Shown: positions 12,719 to 24,798 of the stretch, piece after piece
Numbering within the stretch: position 1 is the first letter of the stretch
Layout of the letters: each line of letters opens with the position of its first letter
Source of the DNA: Fistulifera solaris
Taxonomy: Eukaryota > Bacillariophyta > Bacillariophyceae > Naviculales > Stauroneidaceae
Direction: 5' to 3'
NCBI GenBank assembly: GCA_030295235.1
Contig: AP026138.1
Location: 248,001 to 312,000 of the forward strand
Length of the DNA stretch: 64,000 nucleotides
Position numbers and translations under genes: made by a program
Notes under the pieces: model-generated
Told to the model about the DNA's origin: nothing
What the model saw: the letters and a program-made list of their open reading frames with translations, nothing else
The model's database searches: none

Positions 12719-13612
12719 TGCCGACGATTGAATGTCTTGATTTAGACCAGCTTTGATTCGATGAGTAGTTCAGCAGCAGTACGTTGTCTTGTAACGCTTT
12801 CTGGGTTTCAACAAAGCAATTCGGTTGATTATAATACTGTACCCCCAATTCCTATTATCTTGCAAAATAAATGGGCAAAATCTTCATCGAGATCGATGAT
12901 GGAGGGAGCCGCCCATCGAGAGGAGTGGACGGATGGACCGAAATGTACAGTCGCATCGTATAGTAGGTCCATTTCTTTCAGAACTCGTGACTTGATAATT
13001 CTCAGTCCTCGTAAGAAAGCGAATGATCTTTAGAACCTCAACCTTGTTGTGGATATTCGATGCCCATTGTCTGGAAACAGGGAGCAGAAAACAAGAACAG
13101 AAAACGAGCATGTCCGATGACGACATTTCTGAAAGTACAAAATCGAAGGCGTCCTTCAACTTTCTTGTTCTTCATGATTCTCTCCACACAAATGTCATAA
13201 GTGCAACAATATCTTGTTTGGAAAGTTGAACGTTCTTTGTTCTTCAACAGACTGTTTTCTGTAAATCGCAAGTACCACCACTTAATATGCGTATACTCCA
13301 TTCTAGAAGGAAGACGACTCTTCAGTACTTTTTGTTTTATACATTTCCCTCCGAAGGATGATGTAAGAATGACCTCGCGGACCTCCGACACATTCTTCCC
13401 TCTTCCTCATCCCAACACTCCGATTGTCACCACCTTTTTGCCATTACCATCGAAATTCGATTGCCGAAAACGATTAGTAACGATTACAGGAGCGCATTTT
13501 CCTTCATTGGCAGTTAAATAATCGTATTTTGTCTCTCACTTCATTGTTGAAAGGAGCGGCGAGTGCTGTGTGTAATTCTTAGCTACTGACGTGCATCCCC
13601 TTCAAGCGCTGA
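12719..13612. other. Intergenic spacer of about 890 bases
   Basis: The spacer lies between the divergent permease and ankyrin genes, so it should hold both promoters. Open frames of up to 117 codons exist on both strands (for example 13038-13391 minus) but show no domain and overlap each other. I see no RNA gene or repeat. Confidence 0.5.
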
Positions 13613-15429
13613 ATGCTGACACGATTTTTGGACGAACTTCCTGGCGATACGACATTTCGCGGAGAGGATACAATGGATCATGGGAATAACAACAATGAGG
13701 GTAACACTGGACTGGCATCCTTTGCACAAACCCCGCTCTTTACGGCAGACCAGTTACAAGCCATGTATCGGCAGTCGCAGCAGCGAAGCAGCCTATCTTC
13801 CGGCAGTAATGCCGCACAACAATCGTACTCCCCTATGAACGACACTTCGAATCAAAGCTGGATGCAGATGTTGCAACCAACACCGTTGGGTGGTTCGAAC
13901 CAGCCAATGGTAAATCAATCATCACAGAATAATTGGGAAATGCAACTCATGTTACAACAGCTCTTTCAGGGCCAGCGCCATCAAGAAGGGAACCATCCAG
14001 CAACATCCTTATTTACGCTGGGATCGACTGTGGAACCGATGCACCATCACAATGCACCGGCGAACGAATCGGAAACCGACTTTTTCAAAACGATGTGGGA
14101 TATGGAGGACACCACCGGCATTCTCGGAAAGCCATCTACTTCCCTTCCAGTCTACGAAAACAGCGACAAAACGAAAATGGACGGTAAGACGTGCGCTTGC
14201 TTTGTAACCATCCTTGTGATCTTTTCTCATTTAGCTTTCAACAGACAAACGGAGGCATGACGAGTTCGGCGAATGCAATCATGCCGAATCAAGCGTCTTC
14301 CAACAACTTTGGAAATCCTTCCTTGCCATCAGATCAAACGTTTTCCTTTCCACTTGACGCAATGGACGACTCGGAAGATTTCCCAATGCGGTATGGTTCT
14401 CGTACCATTCGAGAAGAATCACCAATGTCCATGTCGAGTGGTGTTGGTGTTCCTCCTGCCCAAGAATTGTTGCCCACCAGTCTGCTTTCATCATCTCGCG
14501 GGCTGTCCAATATCTTGGAGCAGCAGCCAGCTAGCGAACCGCTAAGCCGCATGGAAGAATCAAACACGGTGTCATTATCGGAAGAAGAGTATGCGTTTCT
14601 TTTGCCCTCGACGCTTTTGCCCCCTTCGGTCATGGCGAGTGTATTGCACCCGAGTCTTCCTACAGGTATGAGCACCAAAACTGCGGCAAGTTCTGGAGGT
14701 GGTAGATACAAGAAAAAGAAGGGAACCAAGTCAACTCGTTTGGAATCGCCTCTCGATGCGCTTCAACGCATTCTTTCACTCCAGGGTTATGGTCCGATCA
14801 CACGCATCCCCGCCGAATCAGCGCAATACGAAACAGTTCCCTCTCCTTTGCAATTAGCTTCGTTTGGGACTGAGTTGGTCAAAGCTATTCACGCTTCAGA
14901 TACTCAACATTTATCGAACTTGTTGGAAACCGGCTTGTCTCCGAATCCATGCAACAAATTTCGTGATTCAATGATTGATTTGGTATGCAAGCGAGCCAAT
15001 GGAGAAATATTTAAATGCCTTGTGAATCACGGTTGCGATTTGAGAGTTTGCGATGGTTTCGGTAGGACACCACTGCATCATTGCTGTTGGGCCAGCGAGT
15101 TCTCTCCGACCATTGCGGAGACTATTTTGGAAATCGATTGGCTTCAGCTCTTCATCGAGGACAAACGCGGTCAAATACCTTTGGAGTACATTCGACCTGA
15201 TCAAGCGGCGGAGTGGGTAGAGTTTCTTGAAGACAATCGTCAGCGCTTGTTTCCACCGGGGGGACGATCGCCGACCTTGCTTCCCGTAAAAGACTATCGT
15301 CCGGACAACGTTCTCCCCGATCCGCCGAATGCATTACCTATTGAGCTGGCTTCTGCTGTATCCTCGGGGCGCTTGACACCGGATGACCTAAACAACATGG
15401 ATCACGCGACAAGGGCGAAATTCAGATAA
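13613..15429 (+). CDS. Ankyrin-repeat protein with Q/N/S-rich N-terminal half
   Basis: Two exons, 13613-14183 and 14255-15429. The phase only works with the acceptor at ACGGAG/GC (14254), not the nearer CAACAG, and gives KMDGMTSSANAI. The first 300 residues are rich in Gln, Asn, Ser and Met with no fold visible. A short basic stretch GRYKKKKGTKSTR comes next. Near residues 390-480 there are ankyrin-type helices: LVKAIHASDTQHLSNLLETG, CLVNHGCDLRVCDGFGRTPLHHCC and PLEYIRPDQAAEWVEFL. This architecture is frequent in diatoms. Partner and role are unknown; a transcription-linked or scaffold role would be a guess. Confidence 0.78.
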
Positions 15430-15571
15430 AAAATGCAAGACAGCAAAAGATTACTCAGTTGAACAGGGAGGCAAAATGAATGACGCGCCTATTCAGCTAT
15501 AGCTCTAATATTTATTCATAATGAATATATCTTATCAAATACTGCTACAACGCACTCAAGATGATCCGTTT

Positions 15572-16762
15572 TTACAATGAATAAGGATTCACTTTCTGTT
15601 TCTTTGATACTGGAGCTGCGTTTTGTTCTGGTACAAAATGTTGCTTTACAGGCCGTCCAATGCACGAAGGAGGCGAATTGGAAGGCCAGAACGAATCATC
15701 TAGGTTGCCGTATGGATCTTGCACGCTGTGACTTGCGGGTAAGGTAGAGTTGGAAATGACTTCTCCGCTAGAGTGGGGCGCATGCTGAGCTCCGGTAGCA
15801 GTGACATTTCCACTGGTGTAACTGCTCGATGTCCCGCTTGCCATGGGAGGTACACTATTGGGTAAATCGCGCGTCGGCATAGATGACTGAGGGGCACTTT
15901 TTGCAATACGAGAAGCATTGGCTTTGATAGAATTCTGCATTTCATTCCAGGCGATATCAATTGTGGAGTTTGTTTCATGATAGCTGGACGACGGCGTTAT
16001 GACGGGTTTGACGGTGGTAAAGTCTTTCGATGACAGCGAGCCATAATGACGAGTGTAATCCTTGTCGTATTGTTCGAGTGCCTGCGTCGCGGTGGCGGGT
16101 GCTTCGTTGTATTTGAAATCGGTGCTGTAGAGTGAATTTCCCAGCTTGTCCCCAAAGTGTCGCGCGGCTCGTTTCATGGCATCCGTAATACTCCCTTTCA
16201 ATGCGTGTTGCACTGCGGTAGCCAAACTTTTATCCACGGAATCTCCAGCCCCAATGTCTTCTCGAAAGCTACCCGATCGAACGTGCGTGATCCGTACTTG
16301 AGCCAAGTACGCTACATGCCATTTCCCTGTCGCGGATTTGTCATTGCCGGATCGTTGTTGATCGCAAACAACTTGGTCCGTCTTGATGATAGACAAGTTC
16401 CAACCATCGTACCCAAATACTTGATTCAGTGTTCGTGTGACGGAGTCTCCCGAAAGATAGTGCAGCTTTTTGCCGTGAGGACCAGGGCGACTCGATATGT
16501 CGTGTTTGAGGGGTTTGCTGTGCAACCACCGATCGACCGTGATGGGTCGTTGTTTGCTATCATGCAGCACGGTTCGGTCGATGGGATCTAGAAGATAGTC
16601 AGGGACTGCTTGTCTTGAAAAAGGGTCACTAGAAACGACGGGAGTTGCTGTGGGGATGACGAATCCGCTTTGTGAATCGACGGGTAGTTCGCGCAAGCTC
16701 ATTCGCGAAGGTCGAGGATGGCAGTCGACCGAACGAGCGTCAACTTTCGCAAGGGGCTCCAT
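15572..16762 (-). CDS. RAD52: RAD52-family recombination mediator
   Basis: Single exon of 396 codons from the ATG at 16762; the in-frame extension to 16801 is left out as probable leader. The N-terminal half is the Rad52/22 DNA-annealing domain: YLSGDSVTRTLNQVFGYDGW, a strand with WHVAYLAQVRITH, then FREDIGAGDS and HALKGSITDAMKRAARHFG-KLGNSLY. RAD52 forms rings that anneal RPA-coated single strands in homologous repair. The C-terminal half is low complexity (Ser/Pro/Thr) and ends in the basic SKKQKVNPYSL, possibly a nuclear signal. Length matches fungal and animal RAD52. The reading frame is intact. Confidence 0.92.
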   Translation of the reverse strand: MEPLAKVDARSVDCHPRPSRMSLRELPVDSQSGFVIPTATPVVSSDPFSRQAVPDYLLDPIDRTVLHDSKQRPITVDRWLHSKPLKHDISSRPGPHGKKLHYLSGDSVTRTLNQVFGYDGWNLSIIKTDQVVCDQQRSGNDKSATGKWHVAYLAQVRITHVRSGSFREDIGAGDSVDKSLATAVQHALKGSITDAMKRAARHFGDKLGNSLYSTDFKYNEAPATATQALEQYDKDYTRHYGSLSSKDFTTVKPVITPSSSYHETNSTIDIAWNEMQNSIKANASRIAKSAPQSSMPTRDLPNSVPPMASGTSSSYTSGNVTATGAQHAPHSSGEVISNSTLPASHSVQDPYGNLDDSFWPSNSPPSCIGRPVKQHFVPEQNAAPVSKKQKVNPYSL

Positions 16763-17441
16763 TGTGTCAACTATATATGAACTAAGTATGATATACACCA
16801 AGATTGAAAATGATAAGAGCGGCTGACTTGTTATGCATCAAAGCAGGAGTTTTGTTGCATCGCATGATCCCTGGCATCAAATATTCGAAGTGACAAAGTG
16901 ACGAACATGTCGAAAACATGAAGAAACAGAAGAGCGCGGCGCGGGTTGATAAGGACGTTTACTACATAGACAGCAGCAGTCGTAAAAGAGACATTTCCGT
17001 AATGTAAAACGTCTTATTGCCGCGGAGTAGATAAGTCACAATTTTTGATTGGACACTATACGTAAATGAGTAGGGGATACCGGTACGTCATCTATTTGTT
17101 ATACTATAAAGATCCGATGAGAAACTGGGAAGCTTGGCAGCCGTCCGCTGTCATCAGATGCAATATTTTGCCCGCGCCGCATCTCGCAATGATTTATTTG
17201 CACATTGATGCGAACAATAGATACACTTTACACTTTGAGAGGTAAGGTTCGACTGATTTGCTCGCAATTGATAAGAAAACTGATACGGCACACCACGTCT
17301 CCTCCTTTTGAATTGGTTTTTGGAGTCTTCTATGAAAGAGTTTCTTGGAAGCCACGCTGTGTTCGATGACGAACGGAGTTATTGACTCTCATCTTCTTTG
17401 TGTTGTATCTCTTTTACAGGCAAATAAATCAAAGCTCCACT
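16763..17441. other. Intergenic spacer between divergent genes
   Basis: About 680 bases separate RAD52 (minus) from the MAN1-like gene (plus). Both promoters must lie here. I see no long frame, RNA gene or clear repeat. Confidence 0.5.
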
Positions 17442-19287
17442 ATGCCATCATCAGCGCGTAAACGAAAGTCCGACGATGTTTCGGATACTAGCGACAGCGA
17501 GGCCTACTCGAAGGAGAGCAACGATAATGCAAAGAATAAGCGTGGATCGGGCCGCCAGGATCGTATGGAAGACCTCACTCCCCGACGTAAGAAGGCGCGA
17601 ACAGAACAGACAGGAAGCATGGGGATCGAGATTCCAGAGGGTATGACGAAGAAAGAATGGGTAGCGATGCGGAAAAAGAATTGCACAAGAAGTATGAAGC
17701 TGGAGGTATGTTCAGCAAGAACTTAATGCCGGCTGTCACCGCGCCTCCTGCTGCGAAGTCTCCTGCTACGAAAGCTTCTCCCAAGAGAGCGGTGCCTTCG
17801 AAAGCTCCGGTTGCTTCATCACGTCCGGTAAGCCGGCCCCCCGTCGCTGCCCCGGCCTCGCGGGGTAATCCTTTTCCTCGGCGTCCATCGGGCCCTTTCA
17901 ATTCTCCCGTTCCGAACATGCAGTTTTCCGCTTCAGCTAAGAACAACGGTCCGCATATTCCGGACTTTAGTAAAGCGAATGCAACGAAGTCTCCAACAGA
18001 ATATCTCTCTCCTCGTAGCAGCGCATCAGCGAAGGCTGAGTTCGTTGACGAAAGTCCTGCTGGGAGTGTCATCACCAACGACAACCTGGAGGAAGTGCCA
18101 GCACCAGAGGCACCGCCGACTTACTATGTTGCTCCAGTCGACCGCTCCGATCCAAGCTGGGGAAGATTCCTTTGCGCCATCATGTGCATCTTCGTCTTGG
18201 TTATTTCATTATTAATTGGTTTGATCATTGTGCCTGGAGGATCGGGTGGAAACTTCAAGATGGTGATTCCGACTGTCTCGCCGTCCTCTACGCGATGCTT
18301 TCATGATAACCCCAAGCCTGTTGTAGAATCCGACGAAGAACCTGTGGTTCCAATAATCGCGGAACGCTGCAAGGGGGTACCATTGTCCTCTTGGTCGAGC
18401 TGTCCGGAGGGAGCGGTGTGTTCGCAAGGGCTGTTAGAGCAATGTGCCCATCCCAAGTATTACGAGGTGAGCCCTGGGCATGACGAATGTATTTTGAGCA
18501 TATCCGCACAGAAAACGATTTCCGACATTGTGAGCTGGATGGAGCTAGCATCGGTGGTTCATGCGTGCCAACCTGGAGGTAATCCGTATGCCCTCGACAA
18601 AGATGGCGCAGGGCATCCTTCTTTGGCCTATCTCAAGTGTTGGGCGAGTTAGATATCGAATGGGATCCTATGTTGATTCGAATTTTACAGGATCTCGAAG
18701 GCGTGATCCAGCTTGAGCTGCAGCCCGACAACAACTATACAGTCGCGCTGGACGAAAAGCATACTCTTGTCCTACCTCGAAAATGCCGGGTCAAGAGAGT
18801 ACTTGTCGGGGTGATGAATGGCACTCTAGGAGCATTTTGGGGTGTCGCTCGCATGATCTTCGGCTGGTGCTTCCAAGTCAGTTCCATGTACATGGAATTA
18901 TTGTTCGAGATTCCGGCGCAAACACTTGCGTTTTCTGTCGTTTTACCAATTGTGGCATGGCTTGTTGTATCGTACCTGAAAATCCGCCGCCGCGAGGCGA
19001 TCGAAACGAGATTGCTGAACAATGACCGCGTCTTTGTCCGTCAAGAAGTGTACAAGGTGCTCCGCAGTGAACCCAACAAGAATCACGTCGTGTTGCAAGT
19101 GCGCGATCAGATTTTGTACGACCCCAATCTCAGTTATCACTCGGACTCGAAAGCCCGCAACCGCGTCATCAAAAAGGTGTGGAGTAAAGTGGTAGCCGAT
19201 CTGCAGAAAGACAACCGCATTGTGAAAGCTCGAATCAATACGAATAAGGGGGTATGTGACTCTTGGAAGTGGGGCAGCGACCTTTGA
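17442..19287 (+). CDS. MAN1/LEM2/Src1-type inner nuclear membrane protein
   Basis: The protein starts MPSSARKRKSDDV with basic, Ser-rich sequence including PRRKKAR, a likely nuclear signal. A Pro/Ala-rich stretch follows. The first membrane helix is ICIFVLVISLLIGLIIVP-like at about 18175-18230. A lumenal domain with paired Cys comes next, then a second helix AFSVVLPIVAWLVVSYL at about 18925-18980. The C-terminus (19000-19287) matches the Man1-Src1 winged-helix domain: VRDQILYDP, VIKKVWSKVVADLQKDNRI and a closing SWKW. This topology tethers chromatin at the inner nuclear membrane. The frame shifts at the A run 17673-17677 and again near 18630; both look like one lost base, though an intron is not excluded for the second. 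No N-terminal LEM domain is recognised. Confidence 0.78.
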
Positions 19288-19614
19288 GAGAGACATCTGT
19301 TTTTACGAATAATTATTTATCGAATAGATATGCTTATGAAAGTAACCTTACGGCACATAGTTTGAGTCTCGAATGTTGTTGCTAATAAAAGAAGTGGCGT
19401 AAGCTGCCGACCGGTACGACATAAAGAGGCTCGAAGGACAGACGGTGGACACGTACGTGTTTTTTGCTTCATTCTTTTTCTCGATGATGTCGTGCGTGAT
19501 GTCGGTAGCGGAAAGCAAAATGGTCGACGACAACAACGGCTACGGAAAGATAGTTCCTTGCAAGCATAATTACAAAAACCGAACTGCATCTCTAGTTGCT
19601 GAATAATAATAAAA
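19288..19614. other. Intergenic spacer, promoter of the DLDH gene
   Basis: About 330 bases with no supported gene. A minus-strand frame (19317-19718) overlaps the start of DLDH and has no domain, so I treat it as chance. Confidence 0.45.
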
Positions 19615-21406
19615 ATGAGAATTCTTGTTACTAGTGTCATTGCCCTGGCTTCATCCGCGGCCGCCTTTTCGCCCATCACCACCTTCCGCTCGTCGGTCAC
19701 CGCGTTGGAGGCTTCCAAATGCGGTCAGTACGACTTTGATGTCGCCATCATCGGCTGCGGTGTCGGTGGTCACGGAGCGGCCTTGCACGCGCGTGCCCAG
19801 GGCTTAGAGACGGCCGTCTTTTCCGGAGCGGATATTGGTGGTACTTGCGTGAATCGGGGTTGTGTCCCCAGCAAGGCCTTGTTGGCGGCGTCGGGACGCG
19901 TAAGAGAAATGAAAAACGACGAACATTTGAAAAGTTTGGGAATTACTGTCGACGGGGAAGTCAAGTACGATCGACAGGGAATTGCGGATCATGCCACGAA
20001 TTTGGCGAATCGCGTCAAGGGGAACTTGGAAGCGAGTTTGGTCGGACTCGGTGTGCAAGTCATCGAAGGTCGAGGATCGTTGACCGGAAACGCTCACGAA
20101 GTCAAAGATGAAGCTACCGGAAAGATCTACACGTTCAAGGTGAGTGTATGGAGTGAAGTTAGCGTATGTCATTTGTTGAAGGTGCAAAAATCACTCACCA
20201 GTTTTTTTCTCTTCTCAGGATATCATTTTGGCACCCGGCAGCGTTCCATTTGTACCCCCTGGCATCACCGTCGATGAAAAGACAGTCTTTACTTCCGACG
20301 GTGCCTTGAAACTGCCCTACGTTCCCGAATGGGTGGCGATTGTCGGGTCCGGCTACATTGGATTGGAGTTTTCGGATGTTTACACGGCGTTGGGCAGTGA
20401 AGTCACGTTCATTGAAGCCATGGATAACATCATGCCGACCTTTGATCGCGAAATCGCCAAAATGGCGGAGCGTCTTCTCATCCGTGATCGTCCCATTGAT
20501 TACCGAACATCCGTCTTTGCGGCCGAGGTCATCCCCGGTATTCCGGGAGAAAAGCCCGTCACCATTAAAATGATTGACGCCAAGACCAAAGAGCACGTCG
20601 AAACGATCGAGGTAGATGCGGCCATGATCGCCACCGGACGTGTCCCCAACACCAAAAACATGGGATTGGAAAACCGCGGCATTACCGTCAACCGAGGATT
20701 TGTAGCGGTCAACGAGAAGATGGAGGTTTTGACCAGCCACGATGAAGGTGCCACCGTGATCCCCAACTTGTACTGCATTGGAGACGCCAATGGTAAAATG
20801 ATGTTGGCTCATGCTGCTTCGGCTCAAGGTATTTCTGCGGTCGAGAATATTGTCGGACGTGAACACGTTGTCAATCACGAAGCCATGTAAGTGCGGATTT
20901 CACGGAAGGAGAAGATTATCAGGATGATACACTCACACTGTAGTTCTTTTTCGCAGTCCCGCTGCTTGCTTTACACACCCCGAAATCGCCATGGTCGGAC
21001 CCACGGAAGAACAGTGCATCGAACGAGCCAAGGCCGAGGGCTGGACTTTGGGAAAGAGTCAGGGAAATTTCCGTGCCAACTCCAAGGCGCTCGCGGAAGG
21101 AGAGGGACAAGGTATTGCCAAAGTTCTGTTTAACAAGGATACCGGAAAAGTTGTGGCAGTCCACATTATCGGATTGCACGCTGCTGATTTGATTCAAGAA
21201 TGCGCGAATGCTGTGGCCGCCGGAACGACGGTTCAAGAGTTGAGCATGATGGTGGTACGTATAAAGTGGTTTATGTTGCAGTGGAAGCAGTTTAACACAT
21301 TTTAATTTCTCACCATATTTATTTCTTTGTTCAGCACACTCACCCCACTCTTTCCGAAGTCATGGACGAAGCATTCAAAGGAGCCGTCGGTATGTCTTCC
21401 CATTAA
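19615..21406 (+). CDS. Plastid dihydrolipoamide dehydrogenase (E3)
   Basis: Four exons, 19615-20139, 20219-20886, 20957-21254 and 21335-21406, all with GT-AG borders and matching phases. The leader [20 protein letters not shown] has the Ala-Phe plastid cleavage site. An FAD-binding [10 protein letters not shown] is followed by the redox disulfide in [13 protein letters not shown], the NAD-binding [39 protein letters not shown], and the dimer interface with HTHPTLSEV, which holds the catalytic His. It reoxidises lipoamide in the plastid pyruvate dehydrogenase complex feeding fatty-acid synthesis. The targeting signal and the CVNRGC variant fit the plastid rather than the mitochondrial isoform. 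The reading frame is intact. Confidence 0.95.
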
Positions 21407-21521
21407 GTGACTTCAGAGTTTTAACTTCATTAATCTAGATAATTTTTCGAATTAAGCTTGTAGAATGCGCTCAGGACAACTCGTACGCGTAGACGCACCA
21501 CGACGCCTTCACCTCTCGGTA

Positions 21522-23331
21522 TCATGTTTGTGCAAGTTCCTTTGGAGAAAATAGTAGCTGAATGATATCGTCCATGAGAACTATTACCATATTGGGAATG
21601 CAGTCGTTCACACCGTAGCTGATGATCACTTCACTGTGATTGTGAGCAGCGTAGGTCATCCCACTCACAAAATGTACCCTCGGGCAGTTGTATCGTAAGC
21701 TACCAACCTTTAAATCGGAGCGACTCAAACTGCTGTAGAGAGTGTCATTTGTGTTTGGAAAGCCAAAGCAGAAATTCCCAGTACGGGCAACAGTCCTGTA
21801 AGGTGCATTTCGCTGAAAAGCGTAGAAAGTAGAGAAGTAGTGATTTGACACGATCCCGTTTTTCGACATGGCTTGCCCGTCGCTTTTCTTAAACACTGTT
21901 TTGCGATGAGCGATCCCTAGAAGAAGTGGCAAACCATTGTGTTCAAAGTGAAGACAACAGGCTCCTCCTCTTTCATAGGTATACGGAGGTAAATTGGTGA
22001 GACCGCGTCGGACAAATTCGAGCTCATCCGTTGTCCCGAAGGAGGGGAACGGCAAGCGGCTATCGTATCGAATCAAAAATTCGGATTGCTGGTCTCTGGG
22101 CTTTTTTGATACAAGGGGAATCCAGATCCACAACTTCCCTTGCGCCCATGGGCTCTAATTCTAACACAGTTCTATTCTGCGCATCGACAAAATAATTCAA
22201 ATTCTTTCCGCGACTTTGCGTTCTGCCATCGCGCGTGCACGAAGCCATTTCTCGAATCGCCACAGTAAAGTCCGACCGATTCTGACGAATCGAACGTAAA
22301 TATACCACTTTCTCGGATGCGGGAGGTATGATCCAAAGAGGATGTATGCTAGCAAAGCTACTGATGAACATTTGATCATGGAGTACCGAGACTCGTACAT
22401 CTTCCATTTTGTAAATAACATCTTTGGTACCCACCACCGTCTCGGCTACTATATTCAGCTCTCTATCCAAGAGTGCTATTCCCAAATACTCGACACTCTT
22501 CTTTGGTCGATTCTCCCAACTGCCACCCAGCATTTGCAACGTAATATCTGGATCATCGAAGCAAGCGTGGGCGCTACTAACTCGGTATGTTGCGATGTAA
22601 ATTGCATTCGTATGGCTGGAAGGTACCTGCGATACGGGCAGTATGGCGATGCTTGGGTTGAACTCAAATAACAATGGTTTTGTTAGAGCCTCATTCGCTA
22701 ACCTCGAGGTATATGCTGTAATGTTAGAAAGAGCCTCTGCAGGTAGTCTCCAGTCACTCGGAATCGAATGTAAAAGATGTGCTCGAGATAAAAGGACCTT
22801 GGGTGCAACTTTATCAACATCCCAATAGCGATGACTACAGCCTACTGAGTTGGGATCACAGAAATCACAATAATCAGGCTTCTGTTTCGCCACCCATCGA
22901 GCTGCATCCAACAAAGTCATATTTTCCTTTCTCTGTCTTCGCTTCATCAAGAAGTAGCAAGTGAAATGCTCCAAAGTGGGACCCGAGAGAACGTATCGGC
23001 AGTTGTTACAGAGATCATCCGTTTCAAATCGTGGTGAGGCATTACGATTGCTAACTCGACTTCCTCGAATAGCACTTGTCTGTCGATCTATTTCTCTAAC
23101 AACGTTAGGCATCTGGGAGAGTCGGTGATGCGACCAGAAAAACGTCATCACAGAGAAAACGAGGACAGCCAACGAAGCGCTGTTCAAACATCTTCTACCG
23201 TGGATGTTTATCATCTGACAGAAACCATTCGCACTTTTATTGCCCAGCCATTTACTAGTCAAAGCCGTTCTCGGCAACTCATTGCAATAGCTCTCGTCTG
23301 CAGCAAAAAAATGAAAGGAGGTGGCGGTCAT
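21522..23331 (-). CDS. Type II membrane protein with a Cys-rich lumenal region, function unknown
   Basis: I do not recognise the family firmly. From the first ATG (23331) a membrane helix SASLAVLVFSVMTFFW lies near residue 60. The ATG at 23214 would place it near residue 20, which is more usual for a Golgi type II protein. The lumenal part has CNNCRY, CDFCDP and several N-x-S/T sites. The final third ends with FVSGMTYAAHNHSEVIISYGVNDCIPNMVIV, which recalls beta-propeller glycosidase or phosphorylase-like folds (weak). The frame shifts at the T run 22102-22107: one base fewer gives a continuous CIKKPRDQQSEFLIRYDSRL. A secretory-pathway sugar-related enzyme is a low-confidence guess. Confidence 0.6.
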
Positions 23332-23594
23332 CACACTAATTTTTTTTTGCGGGCTGCCACTCGTGACTCACTTCTCCCTCCACTATGTCCGTTGAAGCAA
23401 TACGGTACTGAAGCAATAAGTAAATGGGTACCGGTTATGACACAATTACTGATGATGAGAAACAAAAATGGGAAATGTGCGAAAAAAGAAAATGCGCAAA
23501 TGTTGGAATGAACTTTTCGCATTGCTTCTATTAACAATGATGAGAACGTTCATGACATCCGCAGCTCCTCCTTCACATCACAACGAAAGTCAAA

Positions 23595-24675
23595 ATGTCT
23601 CTGCAAAACCATGTTTTCTTCCGCTGCAATCGCTGCAGTAAGCCCATGACGGCAACGCTGTTTGTGTGCTCTTGCGACTGCATTTTTTGCGAAGGTACGT
23701 TTCGACTCGTCATTGCTGATCTGCCCTCTTTCTTTGCTCAAAGCTCCGTCATGCTGTCGATTCATTTCATAAATAGAATGTACCTACGAGCATTTCGGTT
23801 CTAATGAAACATGTCCCTCCTGTAATAAGAAACTGGGTCAGAACGATTTCCTTGAGCTTGTCATTTCCGAGCCCACCGCAGCTTCGCAGCAAACCACGAA
23901 AACAATGTTTCAGAATCTATTCACTAAAATAACTCCAGGGACCGAAGCAGTGATATGTAGAGACAACGTGTCACGCGGATTACGAGTGCTAGATGATGGT
24001 CGTCGAGCGATGCGCTTTCTGTTTAACCAGTTTTTGAAAGAGACAAACACATTACGACGTGATCTAGCGGAAGCGAATAGCAAAGTCGGTCAAATGGCTA
24101 CACAAATTCAACTTCTACAGAGTAAATTGAACGAGCGCGACAGCGAAGTCGCTCGTCTGCGACACATTGCCGCATCCGCGAGTCCCCTGCCCCCGTCCTC
24201 GTCGCACAGTGCCAGCTCGGGCGGAGGGCGCCGCGGCCGCTACACTCCCGTCATTGAAATTGCGAGCGCCCGCGGCTCCATTCCACCTCCACTGCAAGGC
24301 TTTATGCAAAATCACGATCCGAGAGGAAAAGAAAACAATATCTATGTGCCTGGAAAAGAACACTCACAGAATGCAATGATTACTACTCGACGAACTACTC
24401 AAGCACCAGCCATCGGAGTGACACCTATTCAAACCCAGCGGCCTTTGTCATCGATTTCAGTCAACCATAATATGCATCGTCAGTCTCAGCGACCTCTCGG
24501 ACCCGATATCTCTGTCGGGCGACCCCAATCACTCAACAATCATGCATTTTCTTCGTCTTCGGGGTATCGGTTTTCCTCCGGAGTAGGAAATCAAGGTCAA
24601 GCTTCCTCTCTTCAAGTAAACCGTAGCATGTCCTTTCCAGGAAGTCAACAAGGAGGCGTCTTTGGAAGACGCTAA
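23595..24675 (+). CDS. HEI10/ZIP3/RNF212-type RING protein, meiotic crossover E3 ligase candidate
   Basis: Two exons, 23595-23694 and 23777-24675, join in phase 1 inside the RING finger. The finger reads FRCNRCSKPM, FVCSCDCIFCEE, CTYEHF and ETCPSCNKKL. Aligned to HEI10, the usual His ligand (C-G-H) is Cys here (C-D-C). After a linker of about 40 residues a coiled coil runs over about 75 residues (RRAMRFLFNQFLKETNTLRRD, then heptads to about 24165). The tail is Ser/Arg/Gln-rich and disordered. RING, coiled coil and Ser-rich tail in this order and size (332 residues) match the Zip3/HEI10/RNF212 family, which marks crossover sites on meiotic chromosomes. The reading frame is intact. Other small RING E3 families remain possible. 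Confidence 0.72.
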
Positions 24676-24798
24676 CTTGCGGTTGACTTTGGTGGAAACA
24701 AATCCGTTGCGCCTCAATACAGAAAAGCGCACTTTTACTAGGATTATTGTTGACAAACTACTACGCCATTTCACTAAATTTACAAACACAAAATAGCA

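Noticed and set aside
13038-13391. 117-codon minus-strand frame in the spacer before the ankyrin gene
   Set aside because: Overlapping frames on both strands have similar length and no recognisable motif.
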